Source: an uncultured Collinsella sp.
GTDB taxonomy: Bacteria; Actinomycetota; Coriobacteriia; Coriobacteriales; Coriobacteriaceae
Length of the DNA: 42,958 nucleotides
NCBI GenBank assembly: GCA_900542165.1
Contig: UQMM01000020.1
Location: 1 to 42,958 of the forward strand
Reading direction: 5' to 3'
Shown piece after piece: positions 26,034-34,937 of the stretch; the stretch's first letter is position 1, and every line of letters starts with the position of its first letter. The notes below the pieces were generated by a model, which worked only from the letters and a program-made list of their open reading frames with translations, was not told where the DNA came from and ran no database searches. Both the position numbers and the translations under genes were made by a program.

Positions 26034-27113
26034 ATGAAGTTTCTTAAAGACAAGCAGACGCGTCACGACTTTGTCACGTACGCCATGTGCGTTGTGGCGT
26101 TCGCCATCGTGTTCTTTATGCAGTCCAACCACATGATCCCGCGCATGATCGCCGGTCAGCTGGTTCCCATCACGGCCTATATCGTCATGGCCATCTCCCT
26201 TAACCTCGTCGTCGGCATCGCGGGCGACTTGTCGCTGGGCCACGCGGGCTTTATGAGCGTCGGTGCCTATACGGGCATCGTCACTGCCGTCGCGCTGGAG
26301 AGCACCGTTCCGTCCGATCCGATGCGTCTGATCATCAGCATTGTGGTCGGCGCTATCGCCGCTGCCATCTTGGGCTTCTTGATCGGTATCCCGGTCCTGC
26401 GCCTGAGCGGCGACTATCTGGCCATTGTGACCCTGGCTTTTGGCGAGATCATCAAAGAGGTCGTCACCTGCCTCATTGTGGGCGTCGATTCCCGCGGCCT
26501 GCATGTGATCTTTAACATCACGGGTAACTCTACGATCGACGACCTGCACCTGCTCGAGGACGGCACCGCCATCATCAAGGGCGCGCAGGGCGCATCGGGC
26601 GTGTCGACCTATTCGACCTTCCTTGCCGGCGCAATCCTGGTTATGGTCGCGCTCGTGATTGTGCTCAACCTGGTTCGCAGCCGTACCGGTCGTGCCATTA
26701 TTGCCGTGCGCGACAACAAGATCGCTGCCGAGTCTGTGGGCATCTCCGTCACCCAGTACCGCATGATCGCCTTCGTGGTTTCCGCTGCCCTCGCCGGTGC
26801 TGCCGGAGCCCTGTTCGGCGGTAACTTCTCGCAGCTTTCCGCCACTAAGTTCGACTTCAATACGTCCATCCTCATTCTGGTGTTCGTGGTCCTGGGCGGC
26901 CTGGGCAACATGCGCGGCTCCGTTATCGCCGCGGCGCTGCTCACGGTGCTCCCCGAGCTGCTCCGTCAGTTCTCGGACTACCGCATGCTCATCTACGCCA
27001 TCGTGTTGATTCTGGTCATGGTCTTTACTAACAACCCACAGCTCAAGGCGTTCTTCGCACGCATTAAGGACCGCTTTGCTTCCAAGAAGGAGGTGGCAGC
27101 CGATGCCCAGTAA
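26034..27113 (+). CDS. livM: Branched-chain amino-acid ABC transporter permease LivM
   Basis: A 359-residue permease with about ten spans. ITAYIVMAISLNLVVGIAGD and LSLGHAGFMSVGAYTG are LivM signatures. RAIIAVRDNKIAAESVGI is the ATPase-contact loop and GGLGNMRGSVIAAALLTVLP closes the domain. The frame also starts at GTG 26025, directly after the livH stop; the ATG at 26034 has an AGGTGA site at 5 nt. Its end overlaps livG by 11 bp. It pairs with LivH to form the pore. Confidence 0.93.
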   Translation: MKFLKDKQTRHDFVTYAMCVVAFAIVFFMQSNHMIPRMIAGQLVPITAYIVMAISLNLVVGIAGDLSLGHAGFMSVGAYTGIVTAVALESTVPSDPMRLIISIVVGAIAAAILGFLIGIPVLRLSGDYLAIVTLAFGEIIKEVVTCLIVGVDSRGLHVIFNITGNSTIDDLHLLEDGTAIIKGAQGASGVSTYSTFLAGAILVMVALVIVLNLVRSRTGRAIIAVRDNKIAAESVGISVTQYRMIAFVVSAALAGAAGALFGGNFSQLSATKFDFNTSILILVFVVLGGLGNMRGSVIAAALLTVLPELLRQFSDYRMLIYAIVLILVMVFTNNPQLKAFFARIKDRFASKKEVAADAQ

Positions 27114-27963
27114 GTTTGAGTTCAACAAGGGCAAGATGGTCCCGTATCCTTCTGGCGCCATCGTTCCCGACCGCGACTTGGGCCAGCGCCCGGCGCTCGA
27201 GTGCATCCACCTGGGCATTGAATTCGGCGGCCTTAAGGCAGTCGATGACTTTAGCCTGACCATCGGCAAGACTGAGATCGCCGGTCTCATCGGCCCCAAC
27301 GGTGCCGGCAAGACCACGGTCTTCAACCTGCTCACCAAGGTGTACCAGCCTACGCACGGCACCATCCTGCTCGACGGTGAGGACACTTCGGGCAAGTCGG
27401 TCTACCAGGTCAACCGCATGGGTATTGCCCGTACGTTCCAGAACATCCGCCTGTTCAATACCATGACGGTGGAGGACAACGTTAAGGTCGGCCTGCACAA
27501 TCAGGAGCGCTACTCCGGTTTTGAGGGCGTGCTGCGCCTGCCGACGTATTGGAAGCACGAGAAGGCCGCCCACGAGCGCGCCATGGAGCTGCTGTCCATT
27601 TTTGACATGGAGCACCTGGCAAATGAACAGGCCGGCTCGCTTCCTTACGGCGCTCAGCGTCGTCTGGAAATCGTCCGCGCGCTTGCCACCAACCCCAAGC
27701 TACTGTTGCTCGACGAACCTGCCGCCGGCATGAACCCGTCCGAGACCGCAGAGCTCATGGCGAACATCGTCAAGATTCGCGACACCTTCGGCATCGCCAT
27801 CATGCTTATCGAGCATGATATGTCGCTCGTTATGAACATCTGCGAGGGCATCTGCGTGCTTAACTTTGGTAAGGTCATCGCCAAGGGCACGGCAGAGGAA
27901 ATCCAGAACAACGACGCCGTTATCGAGGCGTATCTGGGTAAGCAGGATAAGGGGGAGAACTAA
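27103..27963 (+). CDS. livG: Branched-chain amino-acid ABC transporter ATPase LivG
   Basis: A 286-residue ABC ATPase with intact motifs: Walker A GPNGAGKTT (G64-T72), an atypical signature PYGAQRRLEIVRAL, Walker B LLLLDEPAAGM and the switch region LIEHDMSLVMNIC. The MGIARTFQNIRLF segment is typical of LivG. It has an N-terminal extension of about 25 residues before the first beta strand. The ATG at 27103 lies 11 bp inside livM after AAGGAGG. It works as a heterodimer with LivF. Confidence 0.94.
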   Translation: MPSKFEFNKGKMVPYPSGAIVPDRDLGQRPALECIHLGIEFGGLKAVDDFSLTIGKTEIAGLIGPNGAGKTTVFNLLTKVYQPTHGTILLDGEDTSGKSVYQVNRMGIARTFQNIRLFNTMTVEDNVKVGLHNQERYSGFEGVLRLPTYWKHEKAAHERAMELLSIFDMEHLANEQAGSLPYGAQRRLEIVRALATNPKLLLLDEPAAGMNPSETAELMANIVKIRDTFGIAIMLIEHDMSLVMNICEGICVLNFGKVIAKGTAEEIQNNDAVIEAYLGKQDKGEN

Positions 27964-28677
27964 ATGGCAGAGCCGATGCTTTCCGTCTACAACATCAACG
28001 TCTGGTACGGCGCTATTCACGCCATCAAGGACATCTCCTTTAACGTTAACGAGGGTGAGATCGTGGCCTTGATTGGTGCCAACGGTGCCGGCAAGTCCAC
28101 AACGCTCAAGACCGTCTCGGGCCTGCTGCGCTCCAAGACCGGCTCCATCAAGTTTATGGGCGAGGACATTACCCATACGCCCGCTGATAAGCTGGTTGGT
28201 AAGGGCCTGGCTCAGGTTCCCGAGGGTCGTCGCGCCTTTTTGCAGATGACGGTCGAGGAGAACCTGGAGATGGGTGCCTATACACAGCCCAAGTCCACGG
28301 TGGCTCCGGGCCTGGAGCGCGTCTACGAGCAGTTCCCGCGCCTGAAGGAACGTCGTCGCCAGGTCGCCGGCACCCTTTCAGGCGGCGAGCAGCAGATGCT
28401 CGTTATGGGTCGCGCTCTTATGAGTAACCCTAAGCTGCTCATGCTTGATGAGCCCTCTATGGGCTTGGCACCGATTCTGATTGAGCAGATCTTCCAGATC
28501 GTCGAGGATCTGCATAAGGCCGGAACCACGGTGCTCCTGGTCGAGCAAAACGCGCAGATGGCGCTTTCCATCGCCACACGCGGCTACGTGCTCGAGACCG
28601 GCAAGATCACCATGACCGGTACCGGCCAAGAGCTCCTGCACGACGACAACGTCCGCAAAGCCTACCTCGGAGGCTAA
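27964..28677 (+). CDS. livF: Branched-chain amino-acid ABC transporter ATPase LivF
   Basis: A 237-residue ABC ATPase. It has Walker A GANGAGKSTT (G38-T47), AQVPEGRRAFLQMTVEENL, signature LSGGEQQMLVMGRAL, Walker B LLMLDEPSMGL and LLVEQNAQMAL with the switch histidine replaced by asparagine, as is usual in LivF. It starts directly after the livG stop with a GGGGGAG site in the end of livG. It is the last gene of the operon, followed by a strong terminator. Confidence 0.95.
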   Translation: MAEPMLSVYNINVWYGAIHAIKDISFNVNEGEIVALIGANGAGKSTTLKTVSGLLRSKTGSIKFMGEDITHTPADKLVGKGLAQVPEGRRAFLQMTVEENLEMGAYTQPKSTVAPGLERVYEQFPRLKERRRQVAGTLSGGEQQMLVMGRALMSNPKLLMLDEPSMGLAPILIEQIFQIVEDLHKAGTTVLLVEQNAQMALSIATRGYVLETGKITMTGTGQELLHDDNVRKAYLGG

Positions 28678-28687
28678 CCCACCTAAC

Positions 28688-28725
28688 AAAAGGGGCGCTG
28701 ACTATCTCAGTCAGCGCCCCTTTTT
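28688..28725 (+). terminator. Terminator of the liv operon
   Basis: AAAAGGGGCGCTGACT (28688-28703) pairs with AGTCAGCGCCCCTTTT (28709-28724) around a 5-nt loop and ends in a T-run. Confidence 0.93.
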
Positions 28726-28794
28726 AAGTTGCGGTGAAATAGGGACTGAATACGGGCTCCAGAGGCCAAAAGAGTCCCTATTCCACCGCAACTT
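28726..28794. repeat. 22-bp inverted repeat with 25-bp centre
   Basis: The arm at 28726-28747 (AAGTTGCGG..., ending AATAGGGACT) is matched by its reverse complement at 28773-28794 with one mismatch. It lies directly behind the liv terminator and ahead of cutC. The size and symmetry suggest a REP- or MITE-like dispersed element rather than a second terminator, as no T-run follows. Confidence 0.7.
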
Positions 28795-28852
28795 CATGGG
28801 GATGTGTGACAATGCCCGTCGGAAAACATCTGCTGTCTTTGGGGGTCTATCT

Positions 28853-29530
28853 ATGCTGTACGAGTTTTGTGCCGAGAACTTTGAGCGGGTGCCGGCGGCT
28901 ATCGATGCCGGTGCAAGGCGTATCGAGCTGTGCGACAACCTTGCCGTTGGTGGCACCACGCCTTCTGCCGGCGTTATCAGCGCTACAGTCAGCTATGCTC
29001 ACGAGCATGACGCGCGAGTGATGTGCATGATTCGCCCGCGTGGCGGTGACTTTCATTACAACCAAGACGAGCTGCGCATGATGGAGATGGACCTGGGCCT
29101 TGCCGTAAGCGCCGGCGTTGACGGCTTGGTCTTTGGCTGCTGCAAGCCCTGCGCTGGCGGATGGGCGCTCGACGAGCTTACGTTGGGCGCCCTCGTGATG
29201 GCCGCGGGCTGCGCGACCGAGGAGTGCAAGCGCGGGCCCATCGATATTACCTTCCACATGGCCTTCGACCAGCTCTCGCCCGAGGCTCAGCTCGATGCCG
29301 TCGACACACTCGCCGACTGCGGTATCACGCGCATCCTGACGCATGGTGGCGCTGCCGGAACGCCGATCGAGGACAACCTGGAGCACCTGTCGCGTCTTAT
29401 CGAGTATGCGGGCGACCGCCTGACCATCCTTCCCGGCGGTGGCATTTCTACGGCCAACCGCGATACCGTGGCGGCGGCACTGGGCGTCTCCGAGCTCCAT
29501 GGCACCAAGATCGTGCCGCTGGAGGTATAA
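28853..29530 (+). CDS. cutC: CutC family copper homeostasis protein
   Basis: A 225-residue TIM-barrel-type protein of the CutC family. LYEFCAENFERVPAAIDAGA, RIELCDNLAVGGTTPS, MIRPRGGDFHYNQDEL and ITRILTHGGAAGTPIED follow the family in order. The ATG at 28853 follows a GGGGG site; the upstream extension to 28796 covers the repeat edge and is unlikely. CutC was named for copper tolerance in E. coli, but its catalytic role remains debated. It is followed 3 bp later by a GalT/HIT-like gene, and a GGAGG near the cutC end serves that gene. Confidence 0.9.
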   Translation: MLYEFCAENFERVPAAIDAGARRIELCDNLAVGGTTPSAGVISATVSYAHEHDARVMCMIRPRGGDFHYNQDELRMMEMDLGLAVSAGVDGLVFGCCKPCAGGWALDELTLGALVMAAGCATEECKRGPIDITFHMAFDQLSPEAQLDAVDTLADCGITRILTHGGAAGTPIEDNLEHLSRLIEYAGDRLTILPGGGISTANRDTVAAALGVSELHGTKIVPLEV

Positions 29531-29533
29531 CCC

Positions 29534-30331
29534 GTGGCGCTGGTATTTGACGTTCGGCAGGCGAGCGGTAAGCCCGACGACAACCGCCGCCCCGGCACCG
29601 CGTGCCCCTTTTGCGATACCGAGGAACTCGCCAATATCATCCGGCGCGACGGTGACTGCATCTGGCTCGAGAATAAGTTTAAGACCTTGCGGGCCACTCG
29701 CCAGACCGTATTGATTGAGTCGTCCGACCACGACGCCGACCTGGTGACCTATGCGCCGGACGAACTGCATCATGTTATGCGGTTTGCTCTGGATTGCTGG
29801 CAGCGGATGATTGACTCCCGACAGTATCGCAGCGTTCTCATGTACAAGAACAAGGGTCCGCTCTCGGGCGGTAGTCTCGTTCATCCGCACATGCAGATTG
29901 TGGGTTTGGAGCAGGAAAACGGTTATGCTTCGCTGACTTCCGCCAATTTCGAAGGCATAAATGTCTGGCAACAGGAGAGAATCTCGGTCAACATCTCAAC
30001 CGAACCGATTATGGGGTTCTTTGAGGTCAATGTTTCAGCCCCGCAGGGAATCGCCGCCAGCGATGACACGAGAGACCAAGCCGAGGCGGATCTCTTCGCC
30101 GATGCGATCCAGGTAGCTCTGCGCTATATCCTGAACGAGCACCACGGTGGTCGCGCAGAGTCGTACAACCTGTTCTTCTATCACCTGGGCGGTCGGACCA
30201 TTGCCAAGGCGCTGCCGCGTTGGGTGGTTTCGCCCTACTTTGTCGGCTATCGTTTGGCCCAGGTCAATGCTGAGACCACGCTCGATGTCGATGCTGAGCG
30301 CCTGCGTGCGCATCTGGAAACGCTCGTATAG
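29534..30331 (+). CDS. DUF4931 protein, GalT/HIT-like
   Basis: A 265-residue protein of the GalT-like HIT fold. A zinc-type CPFC motif (C24, C27) sits near the N-terminus, and the HIT core HPHMQIVG (H117, H119, Q121) is in the middle, preceded by LMYKNKGPLSGGSLVHP. These residues match nucleotidyltransferases and hydrolases of the galactose-1-phosphate uridylyltransferase type; the length fits DUF4931. The GTG start follows a GGAGG inside cutC, so translation is coupled. The substrate is unknown; a sugar-1-phosphate or dinucleotide is possible from the fold. Confidence 0.82.
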   Translation: MALVFDVRQASGKPDDNRRPGTACPFCDTEELANIIRRDGDCIWLENKFKTLRATRQTVLIESSDHDADLVTYAPDELHHVMRFALDCWQRMIDSRQYRSVLMYKNKGPLSGGSLVHPHMQIVGLEQENGYASLTSANFEGINVWQQERISVNISTEPIMGFFEVNVSAPQGIAASDDTRDQAEADLFADAIQVALRYILNEHHGGRAESYNLFFYHLGGRTIAKALPRWVVSPYFVGYRLAQVNAETTLDVDAERLRAHLETLV

Positions 30332-30333
30332 TA

Positions 30334-30363
30334 AGACTAACACCCGCGTAATGCGGACAGTCT
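30334..30363. terminator. Small hairpin between convergent genes
   Basis: AGACT (30334-30338) and CCGC (30344-30347) pair with GCGG (30353-30356) and AGTCT (30359-30363). It is short and lacks a T-run; it may weakly separate the two convergent genes. Confidence 0.35.
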
Positions 30364-31360
30364 AGCGTCCCATGGCGTCGCGGCCGGCCTCGACCCGCTT
30401 GCGCTGGGCGGCGCGCTCCTCGCCGGTCAGACGCTCAAAGAAGTGCCCGATAAACGAGGCGAGCACCTGCTGAAACAACGTTCCACACATGACGGGAAAC
30501 ACAACTTCGCCCGGAAAGTATTGCGTGGCGATGACGGCGCCCGAAGAGATGTTACGCATGCCGCAGGTAAAGCACATGGTAGTCGTCTCGCTATATGGCA
30601 GATGCAGCGCACGGGCGACCAGAAAACCGACGACAAAGCCGCTGATGGCGAAGGTCAAAATAAAGAGGGCGACTTCCAGGCGCACCGCGTTCATGTGCAG
30701 CACGTACTCGCTCATGGCAGTGGAGTTGGAGGCGATAACGCCCATCATCATGAATTTGCAGGCGGGCGAGAGCGCGGGGGAGAGCTTCTCGTGTCCCCAT
30801 CCACGCGTGAGCTCGTTGATCACGATGCCGAGCACGGCGGGGATGGCGATCATAAAGGCCATGTCTTGCATCATGCTCGGCACATCGATCGAGACGGTGG
30901 CACCCAGCAAGAGCTTAAGCGTGAGCGGAATCGTCACAGGGGAGATAACCGAGGACGTCAGGATGATGGTGAGCGCGAGCGGGCCGTTGCCGCCGAACAT
31001 GCTGATCCACATAAAAGCGGTGACTGCCACGGGCACGCTGTACTCGAGCACGATGCCGCAGACAAGGTTGGGGTTGGAGCCAAAGAAGAGTGACCCCATG
31101 GCATACGCCGCGATGGGAATAAGCACTGCCGAGACCAGCAACGCCAGAATCAGGTGCAGCGGACGGTGGAACACCTCGGCTACCTGGTGAAAGGTGTTGC
31201 TGAGCGCACCCTGAAACGTCATAAAGGCGAAGAGGGCGGGAACAATGGGCTTGAGCACGCCGATCTGCTGGGGAAAGAGCACGCCGAGCGCCACGCAAAT
31301 CGGAACGATGATCTGCATATGCCCCGCGAGGAACTTTCCCAGTCCAGCCCATTGCTTCAT
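30362..31360 (-). CDS. Bile acid:sodium symporter (BASS) family transporter
   Basis: A 332-residue membrane protein with about nine to ten spans. PALFAFMTFQGALSN, ELTRGWGHEKLSP, VIASNSTAMSEY and CGMRNISSGAVIATQYFPGE match the BASS/Acr3-like fold, including the conserved mid-membrane crossover with polar residues. Members carry bile acids, keto acids or other organic anions with sodium; the substrate cannot be chosen here, though a gut setting makes bile acids conceivable. The ATG at 31360 follows AAGGGAG and GGGG. It is convergent with the DUF4931 gene and divergent from recJ. Confidence 0.85.
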   Translation of the reverse strand: MKQWAGLGKFLAGHMQIIVPICVALGVLFPQQIGVLKPIVPALFAFMTFQGALSNTFHQVAEVFHRPLHLILALLVSAVLIPIAAYAMGSLFFGSNPNLVCGIVLEYSVPVAVTAFMWISMFGGNGPLALTIILTSSVISPVTIPLTLKLLLGATVSIDVPSMMQDMAFMIAIPAVLGIVINELTRGWGHEKLSPALSPACKFMMMGVIASNSTAMSEYVLHMNAVRLEVALFILTFAISGFVVGFLVARALHLPYSETTTMCFTCGMRNISSGAVIATQYFPGEVVFPVMCGTLFQQVLASFIGHFFERLTGEERAAQRKRVEAGRDAMGR

Positions 31361-31520
31361 ATGCCCCGTGACTCCCTTTATCCGCGAACTCGTTTGTATG
31401 GATATGCTAGACGCTCGTATGTGTCCGTGCGGCTGAAACGCTCGATTATTTCGAGGGCATTACCGCCATCGTTTACCGAAACCGCGGCGTGCTGCGGCGA
31501 TTTGCGTCCGCGCCGCACGG

Positions 31521-31526
31521 TATAAT
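31521..31526 (+). promoter_or_regulatory. Consensus -10 box ahead of recJ
   Basis: TATAAT at 31521-31526, in the context CGGTATAATAAAT, is a perfect -10 hexamer about 57 bp upstream of the short ORF and 109 bp upstream of recJ. No good -35 lies at 16-18 bp; TTGCGT is at only 13 bp. Confidence 0.6.
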
Positions 31527-31582
31527 AAATCCGTTCAACAGATCTGCCTGCCGAAGCGGGCGTACACAGAGGACTCATCGCT

Positions 31583-31648
31583 ATGAACCGTGAGAGGTAT
31601 CGCGGCGACCTGCCCCTATCAGGGGTGGGTGCCTATGTCATTGCTTAA
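31583..31648 (+). CDS. Possible 21-residue leader ORF overlapping the start of recJ
   Basis: A short frame starts at ATG 31583, after AGAGGA, and encodes 21 residues (start MNRERYRGD, end GAYVIA) before TAA at 31646-31648. Its end overlaps the recJ start at 31635 in another frame by 14 bp. The position just below a consensus -10 box and the good start signal suggest it is translated, and the overlap suggests it controls recJ translation by coupling. It is also possible that it is chance. Confidence 0.4.
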   Translation: MNRERYRGDLPLSGVGAYVIA

Positions 31649-34600
31649 GACGACGCATCGCTGGGCGGTCGCTCAGCAAAACCCCGAGCTCGAAAAGGAG
31701 CTTTCGGCTGGTCTGGGCATTCCCGGGCTGGTGGCGCGCATTATGGTCGCGCACGGCATCGGCTCCATCAAAGAGGGCCAATTGTTTTTGACGCCTTCGC
31801 TCGATCGCGACTGGGCCGACCCACTCATTATCCCGGGCATGTCGGTCGTTGCCGACCGCGTCGAGCGTGCTATTCGCAACCACGAGCACATTGCAGTCTT
31901 TGGCGATTTTGACGTTGACGGTATTACGTCGACCTGTCTGTTGACCGAGGCGCTGCGCACGTTTGGCGCCGATGTCACGCCGTTTATTCCGCATCGCTTT
32001 GATGAGGGCTACGGTCTTTCGCGCGCGGCACTCGACCGCGTTAACGAGCTCGCTCGCCCCCAGCTGATCGTGACCGTCGATAACGGCATTGCCGCCAAGG
32101 AAGAGGTTTCCTATCTGGAGAGCCTGGGGATCGATTTGGTGGTCACGGACCATCACGAGCCCTCCGACCAGGTGCCGCAGGGTGTGCCCCTGACCGACCC
32201 CAAGCTCGAAGACGAGGGCCCCTCGCGCGAGCTTGCCGGTGCTGGTGTGGCGCTCAAGCTGGTGCAAGTCCTGGGTGAGCGCCTGGGCAAGCCGTCGTAT
32301 TGGCGTTCGCTAATCGAGGTCGCGGCGCTGGGCACCGTGTCCGACATGATGCCGCTCACGCCCGAGAACCGCGCGCTGGTTGCCGAGGGCATCCAGCAGA
32401 TGCGCGTAACCGCTCGCCCCGGCTATATCGCGCTTGCCGCGCTTGCCAAGGCGGACCTTTCGAGCATTACGGCGGATGGCCTGTCATTCTCGCTCATTCC
32501 CCGCTTAAACGCTGCCGGCCGCATGGCCGATCCCAAGCTGGCGCTCGACCTGCTGCTTGCCCGCAATCCCATCGAAGCAAGCGCGCTGGCGGCTGAGCTC
32601 GAGGAAATCAACCGCCAGCGCCGTGAGATCGAGGCGGAGCTCACGCGCGATGCCATGGCAAAGGTCGAGGAGACCTATGACGGCGGACGCGCGATCGTCG
32701 TGGGCGGCGAAGGCTGGCACGAGGGTGTCAAGGGCATCGTGGCAAGCCGTCTGACCAACCGCTATCACGTGCCGGCGCTGCTGTTCTCGATCGAGGACGG
32801 TATCGCGCGTGGCTCTGGTCGTTCGGTGGGCAAAGTTAACCTGTTTGACGCCGTCGAGCGCTGTTCCGACCTGCTGATTCGTCGCGGCGGACATGCCGGT
32901 GCGGTGGGTGTGACCATCGAGGCATCCAAGCTCGATGAATTCCGTCGTCGCCTTTCCGCCGTGCTATCGGAGATTCCCGCCGAGGACTTTGAAGACATCG
33001 ACGAGGTTGCCGCCACGGTCGACCTTTCCGAGCTGAATATCGAGACCATCGAGCAGATTTCCCGTCTGGAGCCGTTTGGCCAGGGCAACAAGGTGCCGCT
33101 GCTGGCCGCCGAGGGCGTGACGATGTGCGATCGCGCCGTGGTGGGCAAAACCGGCGAGCACATGCGCTTTGTGGCGACCGATGGCGCCGCGAGCGTGCCG
33201 GCCATTATGTTCCGCGTGCCGCAAATCGATAAGCTTATCAACTGCGATAGCGCTGTCGACTTGGTGTTCGAGGCCGTTGCCGAGCATTGGCAGGGGCGTG
33301 TGAAGCCCAAGCTCATGATCAAGGATGTTCTGGTCCGCGATACCACGCTGCCCAGCGTCGACGATCCGGCATGCGAGCTTCGTCGTGGCGTACAGCCGGC
33401 GGATTCCGGCCTGCGCCTGGAGTCGCGTAAGCGCGAGACACTCGCCCAGCTTTCTTATACCGAGCTGACGCGCTCGCTTATCCATAGCTTTATAGGCTCG
33501 AACCAGCCGCACCGCGCGCAGGTCGAGGCGCTCGATGCCCTGGCCGATCACCAAAGTGTTCTGGCCGTTATGGGAACGGGGCGCGGCAAGTCGCTCATCT
33601 TCCATGTGCATGCCGCGCGCGAGGCGGTTCTTCGCGGGCGTGCGAGCATCTTTGTCTATCCGCTGCGCGCGCTCGTTGCCGACCAGGCCTATCACCTCTC
33701 GTCGACGATGGCCGCGCTCGGCATTGGCGTCGGCGTGTTGACCGGCGAGACCGTGGAGGCGGCGCGCGATGACGTGTTTGCCGGCTTGGCTTCGGGCCGT
33801 ACCGGCATCGTGCTCACGACGCCCGAGTTCCTGTCCATTCACCGCGACCGCTTTGCGCGTTCGGGGCGCATCGGTTTTGTCGTTATCGATGAGGCGCACC
33901 ACGCCGGCCTTGCCAAGGGCGGCGACCGCAGCGCCTATCTCGACATGCCCGATATCCTCAAAGCCCTGGGCGACCCGGTCGTTATGGCCGCGACGGCCAC
34001 CGCGACGGCTCCGGTCGTGGCCGAGCTTGCCCGCATGCTTCCGATCACTCACACGGTGGTCGACGAGACGGTGCGCGAGAACCTGCAGCTCGAGGACGAC
34101 CGAGATCTTGCGAGCCGCGAGAACCGTTTGGTGTCGATCGTGGCGACGGGGGAGAAGACCGTCATTTACGTCAATTCGCGCGACCAGTCCGTGGCGCTCG
34201 CCAAGACACTACGCAAACGCGTTCCCGACTGTGCGACCCGTATCGCGTTCTATAACGCTGGCCTTACGCGCACCGACCGCCATCGCGTAGAGGAGGCGTT
34301 TCGAGACGGCAGCCTCAGCTGCATCGTCTCGACATCCGCCTTTGGCGAGGGCGTCAACCTTCCCGATATTCGCCATGTCGTGCTCTATCACATGCCGTTT
34401 GGCGGCATTGAGTTTAACCAGATGAGCGGCCGCGCCGGTCGCGATGGCCAACCCGCCGTGATCCATCTACTCTATTCGTCGCGTGACGCCCGTATTAACG
34501 AGCGCCTACTCGACTGCTATGCGCCCGAGCGCGACGAGCTCGTCACGCTCTATCGCGCGCTGCAGACCATGTGGCGCTCCAACCGCGGCAAGACCGGGGA

Positions 34601-34922
34601 CGATTCCTTTAGCGCGAGCGATATCGACATCGCGCAGATGTGCCTTGCCATCGATGCTCGCACGCCGGTCGACGAGCGCTCGGTGGAAAGCGGCTTGGGA
34701 ATCTTCGAAGAGCTTGGTTTTTGTCGCGTTTCGGGGTTTGACGACACCCGTCGCATCGCGATGGCCGAAAACCCCGGCCGCGTGCAATTGAGCAGGTCAA
34801 TTCGCTATTTGGAGGGCTTGCGCTCGCGCATGGAGTTCTCGGCTTTCCGGAGTTGGGCACTCGACTCGTGCGCTTCTGATATGCTAGCCAAAGTTAACCG
34901 CCCGATCGTACCGCGGGCCTAG
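31635..34922 (+). CDS. recJ: RecJ single-strand exonuclease fused to a RecQ-like helicase
   Basis: A 1095-residue fusion. Residues about 1-570 are RecJ: GDFDVDG (D91-G96), TVDNGI, TDHHEP (D172-H174) and the DHHA1 region with GRSVGKVNLFDA and GGHAGAVGVTIE. An OB-like segment follows (FGQGNKVPLLAAEG). Residues about 620-1000 are a superfamily 2 helicase: Walker A GTGRGKS (G647-S653), DEAH at D752-H755, TATATAP and motif VI QMSGRAGRDGQP. The tail (about 1000-1095) is helical. RecJ degrades single-stranded DNA 5' to 3'; in other bacteria a separate RecQ helicase feeds it. The helicase type is inferred from the motifs. The ATG at 31635 follows AGGGGTGG; a GTG at 31590 extends the same frame. Confidence 0.9.
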   Translation: MSLLKTTHRWAVAQQNPELEKELSAGLGIPGLVARIMVAHGIGSIKEGQLFLTPSLDRDWADPLIIPGMSVVADRVERAIRNHEHIAVFGDFDVDGITSTCLLTEALRTFGADVTPFIPHRFDEGYGLSRAALDRVNELARPQLIVTVDNGIAAKEEVSYLESLGIDLVVTDHHEPSDQVPQGVPLTDPKLEDEGPSRELAGAGVALKLVQVLGERLGKPSYWRSLIEVAALGTVSDMMPLTPENRALVAEGIQQMRVTARPGYIALAALAKADLSSITADGLSFSLIPRLNAAGRMADPKLALDLLLARNPIEASALAAELEEINRQRREIEAELTRDAMAKVEETYDGGRAIVVGGEGWHEGVKGIVASRLTNRYHVPALLFSIEDGIARGSGRSVGKVNLFDAVERCSDLLIRRGGHAGAVGVTIEASKLDEFRRRLSAVLSEIPAEDFEDIDEVAATVDLSELNIETIEQISRLEPFGQGNKVPLLAAEGVTMCDRAVVGKTGEHMRFVATDGAASVPAIMFRVPQIDKLINCDSAVDLVFEAVAEHWQGRVKPKLMIKDVLVRDTTLPSVDDPACELRRGVQPADSGLRLESRKRETLAQLSYTELTRSLIHSFIGSNQPHRAQVEALDALADHQSVLAVMGTGRGKSLIFHVHAAREAVLRGRASIFVYPLRALVADQAYHLSSTMAALGIGVGVLTGETVEAARDDVFAGLASGRTGIVLTTPEFLSIHRDRFARSGRIGFVVIDEAHHAGLAKGGDRSAYLDMPDILKALGDPVVMAATATATAPVVAELARMLPITHTVVDETVRENLQLEDDRDLASRENRLVSIVATGEKTVIYVNSRDQSVALAKTLRKRVPDCATRIAFYNAGLTRTDRHRVEEAFRDGSLSCIVSTSAFGEGVNLPDIRHVVLYHMPFGGIEFNQMSGRAGRDGQPAVIHLLYSSRDARINERLLDCYAPERDELVTLYRALQTMWRSNRGKTGDDSFSASDIDIAQMCLAIDARTPVDERSVESGLGIFEELGFCRVSGFDDTRRIAMAENPGRVQLSRSIRYLEGLRSRMEFSAFRSWALDSCASDMLAKVNRPIVPRA

Positions 34923-34937
34923 GGGAAGGGGACCTCG

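Noticed and set aside
25119..27395. A 758-codon minus-strand frame opposite livH, livM and livG
   Set aside because: It spans several well-supported genes on the other strand and encodes a compositionally biased product; it is a shadow of codon bias.
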